From NCBI GenBank assembly GCA_007130355.1, contig SLSQ01000261.1, positions 1-15,110 of the forward strand: 15,110 nucleotides of DNA. Direction: 5' to 3'. The translations under genes and the position numbers were made by a program. The notes below the pieces were generated by a model. It saw only the letters and a program-made list of their open reading frames with translations. It had not been told where the DNA came from and ran no database searches. This DNA comes from Trueperaceae bacterium (lineage in GTDB: Bacteria > Deinococcota > Deinococci > Deinococcales > Trueperaceae). Shown one piece after another: positions 12,583 through 15,110 of this stretch (within the stretch, counting starts at the first letter, position 1; the number at the start of each line of letters is the position of its first letter).

Positions 12583-13715
12583 GTCCGGGCGTAGGCGCGG
12601 ACGACGTCGTCCTCGGCGAAGTCGACGACCGCGCGGCGGCGCGCGGCGCGCCCCATGCGGGCACGGAGCTCGTCGTCGTCGAGCAGTTCGCCGGCCGCAC
12701 GGGTGAACCCGTCCACGTCGCCGACCGGAACGATCCGACCGGTCGCGCCGTCGAGCACCACCTCCGGCAGGCCGCCGGCGTCGCTCGCGACCACCGGCAC
12801 GCCGCTCGCCATCGCCTCGAGCGCGACCAGACCGAACGCCTCCTGCGCGCTCGGCAGCAGGAACAGGTCGGCGGTGCGCATCAGCGCCTCGATCCGCGGG
12901 AAGGCTCCGACGAAGGTGGTCGCGTCGTCGACGCCCAGCGACCGCGCCAGTTCGGCCGCCTTGTGCCGTTCCGGGCCGTCCCCGACCATCGCCAGGCGCA
13001 CCGGTCGCTCGGCGCGGAGCGCGGCGAAGGTGCGCACCACGTCGCAGGTCCGCTTCACCGGACGGAAGTTCGACACGTGCAGCAGCAGCATCTCGTCGTC
13101 GCGGGCGAAGCGGCGGCGCAGGTCGGGATCGGGACCGGGGCGGAACCGTTCCACGTCGACGGCGTTCGGGATCACCTCGACCTCGCGCTGGACCCCCAGT
13201 TCGTTCAGCGTGTGGTCCCTCAGGTGACGGCTGACGGCGGTCACCGCGTCGGAGGCGTTCACGGCGTGACGGGTGGCCCGCAGGTAGGCACGGTCGATGC
13301 CGATCAGCGTCACGTCGGTGCCGTGCAGCGTCGTGACCACCGCCGGGCGCGGCCCCTCGACCATCTCGCGCGCGAGCACCGCCGCGGTGGCGTGCGGCAC
13401 CGCGTAGTGCGCGTGCACCACGTCGACGCCGTACGTCTCGATCACTTCGGCGAGCTTGCTGGCCTGCGCCAGGGTGGTCAACGGCGCGTCGAAGAGCGGG
13501 TACGCCATCGTCTCGACCTGGTGGACCCAGACGTTCGCGTCGCTCCGGTCGACCAGACGGAACGGTACGCGCGCGGAGATGAAGTGCACCGCGTGGCCCG
13601 CCTGCGCGAAGCGGAGACCGAGCTCGGTCGCGACCACGCCGCTGCCGCCCGCTCCCCCGTGGAGCAGGACCGCGATGGTGGTGGGACGGGGCAGGAGCGG
13701 GCCGGTGAGCGTCAC
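12543..13715 (-). CDS. bshA: N-acetyl-alpha-D-glucosaminyl L-malate synthase (bacillithiol biosynthesis)
   Basis: This 390-residue GT4-family glycosyltransferase makes GlcNAc-malate from UDP-GlcNAc and L-malate, the first step to bacillithiol. BshA hallmarks are GGSGVVATELGLRFAQAGHAVHFI (starting at 23), HAHYAVPHATAA (101-112), TTLHGTDVTLIG (128-139), VIPNAVDVERF (181-191), LLHVSNFRPVKR (211-222) and the retaining-GT motif E292-AFGLVAL-E300. GTG 13715 is chosen because its GTGA overlaps the stop of the preceding CBS gene and leaves a normal N-terminus; an open frame continues to 14198 but upstream it is an out-of-frame reading of that gene. bshB and bshC are not in view. It is the last gene of a minus-strand operon and converges on tsaD. 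Confidence 0.94.
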   Translation of the reverse strand: MTLTGPLLPRPTTIAVLLHGGAGGSGVVATELGLRFAQAGHAVHFISARVPFRLVDRSDANVWVHQVETMAYPLFDAPLTTLAQASKLAEVIETYGVDVVHAHYAVPHATAAVLAREMVEGPRPAVVTTLHGTDVTLIGIDRAYLRATRHAVNASDAVTAVSRHLRDHTLNELGVQREVEVIPNAVDVERFRPGPDPDLRRRFARDDEMLLLHVSNFRPVKRTCDVVRTFAALRAERPVRLAMVGDGPERHKAAELARSLGVDDATTFVGAFPRIEALMRTADLFLLPSAQEAFGLVALEAMASGVPVVASDAGGLPEVVLDGATGRIVPVGDVDGFTRAAGELLDDDELRARMGRAARRRAVVDFAEDDVVRAYARTYVVASERAAQGR

Positions 13716-14275
13716 CGAACGCGGCCCCAGAGGCCGGCCAGGTACGCCTCCTGGGTCACGACGCCGAGCACCGACCCTTCGTCGTCGACGACGATCACGA
13801 TCGGTTCGTGCGCCAGCACGCGCCGCAGATCGGTCACGGCGACGCGTCCGTCGACCTTGACGAGGTCCTCCCAGGAGGTGATCCGTTCCCGCTTCACGCC
13901 GGCCACGCCGACCGGAACGCCCTCCTCCTCGACGATCACGATCCGGTTGTCGATCAGCGTGTGCAGGCCGCGCGCCGCGTCGACCTGCGGCACCGAGCGG
14001 GCGACGCGGGCCGCGTTCGGTGGGGCCACTACGCCGAACGACAGCAGCGTCGGGCTCGGCAGCCGCAGCGCGCTGCGCGCGTAGCGCAGGAAGGTCAGGA
14101 ACGACGCCACGAACGCGGCGCCCTCCGCCAGGCCGGCGGGGTCGACGCCGTCCCAGCCGAGGCGGCCCTGACCGCCGAGGAGCAGGTGGACCGCCCACGC
14201 CACCAGGGCGGCGAGGAGGACCGAGGCGACGCCGGCGAGCAGGGCGGTGACGCGCAGGGTGGACGGGGGTCTCAT
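13712..14275 (-). CDS. Membrane protein with C-terminal CBS domains, unknown function
   Basis: This 187-residue protein has a hydrophobic span at about 8-33, a second, weaker one at about 49-63, and a cytoplasmic C-terminal half that reads as a CBS pair. The first CBS unit is about 98-140 (LIDNRIVIVEEEGVPVGVAGV, WEDLVKV). The second is about 143-180 (VTDLRRVLAHEPIVIVVDDEGSVLGVVTQEAY). CBS pairs usually bind adenine nucleotides and gate an attached activity, but none is visible here. ATG 14275 overlaps the stop of the nucleotidyltransferase gene (ATGA), with AAGGAG 11 nt upstream. An open frame extends to 14533, but that part is an out-of-frame reading of the neighbour. Its stop overlaps the bshA start, so expression of the two should be coupled. 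Confidence 0.82.
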   Translation of the reverse strand: MRPPSTLRVTALLAGVASVLLAALVAWAVHLLLGGQGRLGWDGVDPAGLAEGAAFVASFLTFLRYARSALRLPSPTLLSFGVVAPPNAARVARSVPQVDAARGLHTLIDNRIVIVEEEGVPVGVAGVKRERITSWEDLVKVDGRVAVTDLRRVLAHEPIVIVVDDEGSVLGVVTQEAYLAGLWGRVR

Positions 14276-15099
14276 GGGGTTCGGGACTCCTTCGGCCGAA
14301 GGTCGGCCAGTTCGAGGGTGGCGGGCAGCTGGTCGGGCCGGTCGACGTCGGTCCCGAGTGCCGGGTCGTCGCTGTGGAGGGCGTGCACGTCGCTTCCCAG
14401 CAACCGCGACAGGTGCCGCTCGAGGAAGGCGAGCGAGGCGCGTCCGGTCACCAGGCGCACCAGCACGCCGGGGCCGAGGCGCCAGGCGAGACGCAGCGGC
14501 GCCTTTCGGTCGCGCGTGGCGAAGTCGACCCACGGAAGCAGCCGCCTAAGGGCGTCCGTACGGGCGAGCAGCAGGTTCCCGCCGGTCACCTCCCCGTCGG
14601 CGAGGCGAATCCAGGTGCGCTTCAGGCCGGGGAAGGTCGCTTCGGAGGCGGCCCGTCCCACGACCGGGTAGACGAGGTCGGCGTCCGGCCGGGCGTCCCG
14701 TACGAAGCGATCGACGCTGGCGCCGCGCAACCAGGGGATGTCGGCGGTGACGAAGAGCAACCGGTCGTCGGGGCCGCGCAGCACGTCGGCCGCGCCGGCG
14801 CCGAGGGCCATCGAGTCGACCATGCGGGGTCCGCCCGGCAGCGCCGCGTCGACGCGCGCGCGGATCGACGAGTCGGTCGCGCCGACCCACACGATCGTGC
14901 GGACCGTCTCGGCGTCGCGCAGGGCGTCGAGCACGTAGGCGCCGAGCGGGCGGCCCTTGAGCGGCACCAGCGCCTTGGCGGGGGCGCCGACCCGAGACGC
15001 CAGCAGGTCGGTCCGGTCGCCGCCCGCCAACACCACGGCGGTGACCGCCGCGGGGCGGCGATCGTGGGCGGTCGGCGACGGGGTGGCGGCGTCGGTCAC
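14272..15099 (-). CDS. MobA-like nucleotidyltransferase domain protein
   Basis: This 275-residue protein is of the NTP-transferase (GT-A fold) superfamily that includes MobA, IspD and sugar-nucleotidyltransferases. The signature AVVLAGGDRTD...AKALVPLKGRPLG runs from about 21 to 53, with Lys42 of AKALVPLKGR the expected phosphate-binding Lys. TADIPWL (118-124) carries the metal-binding Asp120. The C-terminal 120 residues (VYPVVGRAASEATFPG, TGGNLLLARTDAL) resemble MobA-like proteins of unknown substrate. GTG 15099 is the first start in the frame. It sits in GTGA, with a TGA at 15098-15096 in another frame that could be the stop of an upstream gene. It heads the visible part of the bshA operon and overlaps the CBS gene by 4 nt. 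The nucleotide and acceptor are unknown. Confidence 0.85.
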   Translation of the reverse strand: MTDAATPSPTAHDRRPAAVTAVVLAGGDRTDLLASRVGAPAKALVPLKGRPLGAYVLDALRDAETVRTIVWVGATDSSIRARVDAALPGGPRMVDSMALGAGAADVLRGPDDRLLFVTADIPWLRGASVDRFVRDARPDADLVYPVVGRAASEATFPGLKRTWIRLADGEVTGGNLLLARTDALRRLLPWVDFATRDRKAPLRLAWRLGPGVLVRLVTGRASLAFLERHLSRLLGSDVHALHSDDPALGTDVDRPDQLPATLELADLRPKESRTP

Positions 15100-15110
15100 G
15101 TCGGGCCGAA

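Noticed and set aside
11610..14084. 824-residue plus-strand frame
   Set aside because: It is an out-of-frame reading of tsaD followed by the antisense of bshA and the CBS gene.
13716..14198. N-terminal extension of bshA in the same open frame
   Set aside because: The extension is Arg/Gly-rich and lies over the CBS gene in another frame. GTG 13715 gives a normal BshA N-terminus and a 4-nt overlap.

Overview
The window reads as chromosomal DNA from a very GC-rich, gene-dense bacterium of the Deinococcota, most likely the Truepera side of the phylum. Three things point there. It has a bacillithiol glycosyltransferase (BshA). Its short bL28 and its TsaD, with a DTSCDDTGVG opening, match my recollection of Deinococcus/Thermus proteins. 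Its promoters are of the leaderless type (TANNNT a few bases before the start codon) known to be common in Deinococcus. The lineage is an inference; no 16S rRNA gene is present. I see no mobile element, CRISPR array, tRNA, rRNA or sign of recent transfer. No gap between genes exceeds about 185 bp.

Layout. At the left edge, on the minus strand, lies the N-terminal part of a zinc-binding ABC transporter protein (znuA) with a long His/Asp loop that runs off the window. Its promoter and a Zur/Fur-like palindrome sit over its start. A long perfect hairpin separates it from rpmB (bL28), also on the minus strand. To the right on the plus strand are pyrE, a HIT-family hydrolase, and a tightly packed four-gene unit at 2168-5334: Fur-family repressor, YibE/F membrane protein, Yip1-like membrane protein, membrane-anchored alpha/beta-hydrolase. 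This unit ends tail-to-tail against a stand-alone methylmalonyl-CoA mutase catalytic subunit on the minus strand. Divergent from the mutase are an aldo/keto reductase, the bifunctional NAD(P)HX repair enzyme (nnr) and homoserine kinase (thrB). thrB converges on an RsmC-like 16S rRNA methyltransferase, which is divergent from tsaD. tsaD converges on a minus-strand operon of MobA-like nucleotidyltransferase, membrane CBS-domain protein and bshA, whose upstream end lies beyond the window.

How they fit together. Most genes are housekeeping: translation (rpmB, tsaD, rsmC), pyrimidine synthesis (pyrE), threonine synthesis (thrB), cofactor repair (nnr) and acyl-CoA metabolism. Two sets are less ordinary. 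One is a metal-flavoured set: znuA with its palindrome, the Fur-family regulator, and a YibE/F protein ending in a short His-rich tail. The other is the bshA operon, where bacillithiol synthesis is translationally linked to two proteins of unknown role.

The most consistent signal is in gene starts. All ten probable transcription-unit starts have an upstream TANNNT. In eight it ends 6-8 nt before the start codon with no usable Shine-Dalgarno (leaderless). The other two (rpmB, aldo/keto reductase) have a leader with AGGAGG. The six operon-internal starts with visible upstream coding sequence have no such hexamer. All three convergent gene pairs overlap at their 3' ends.
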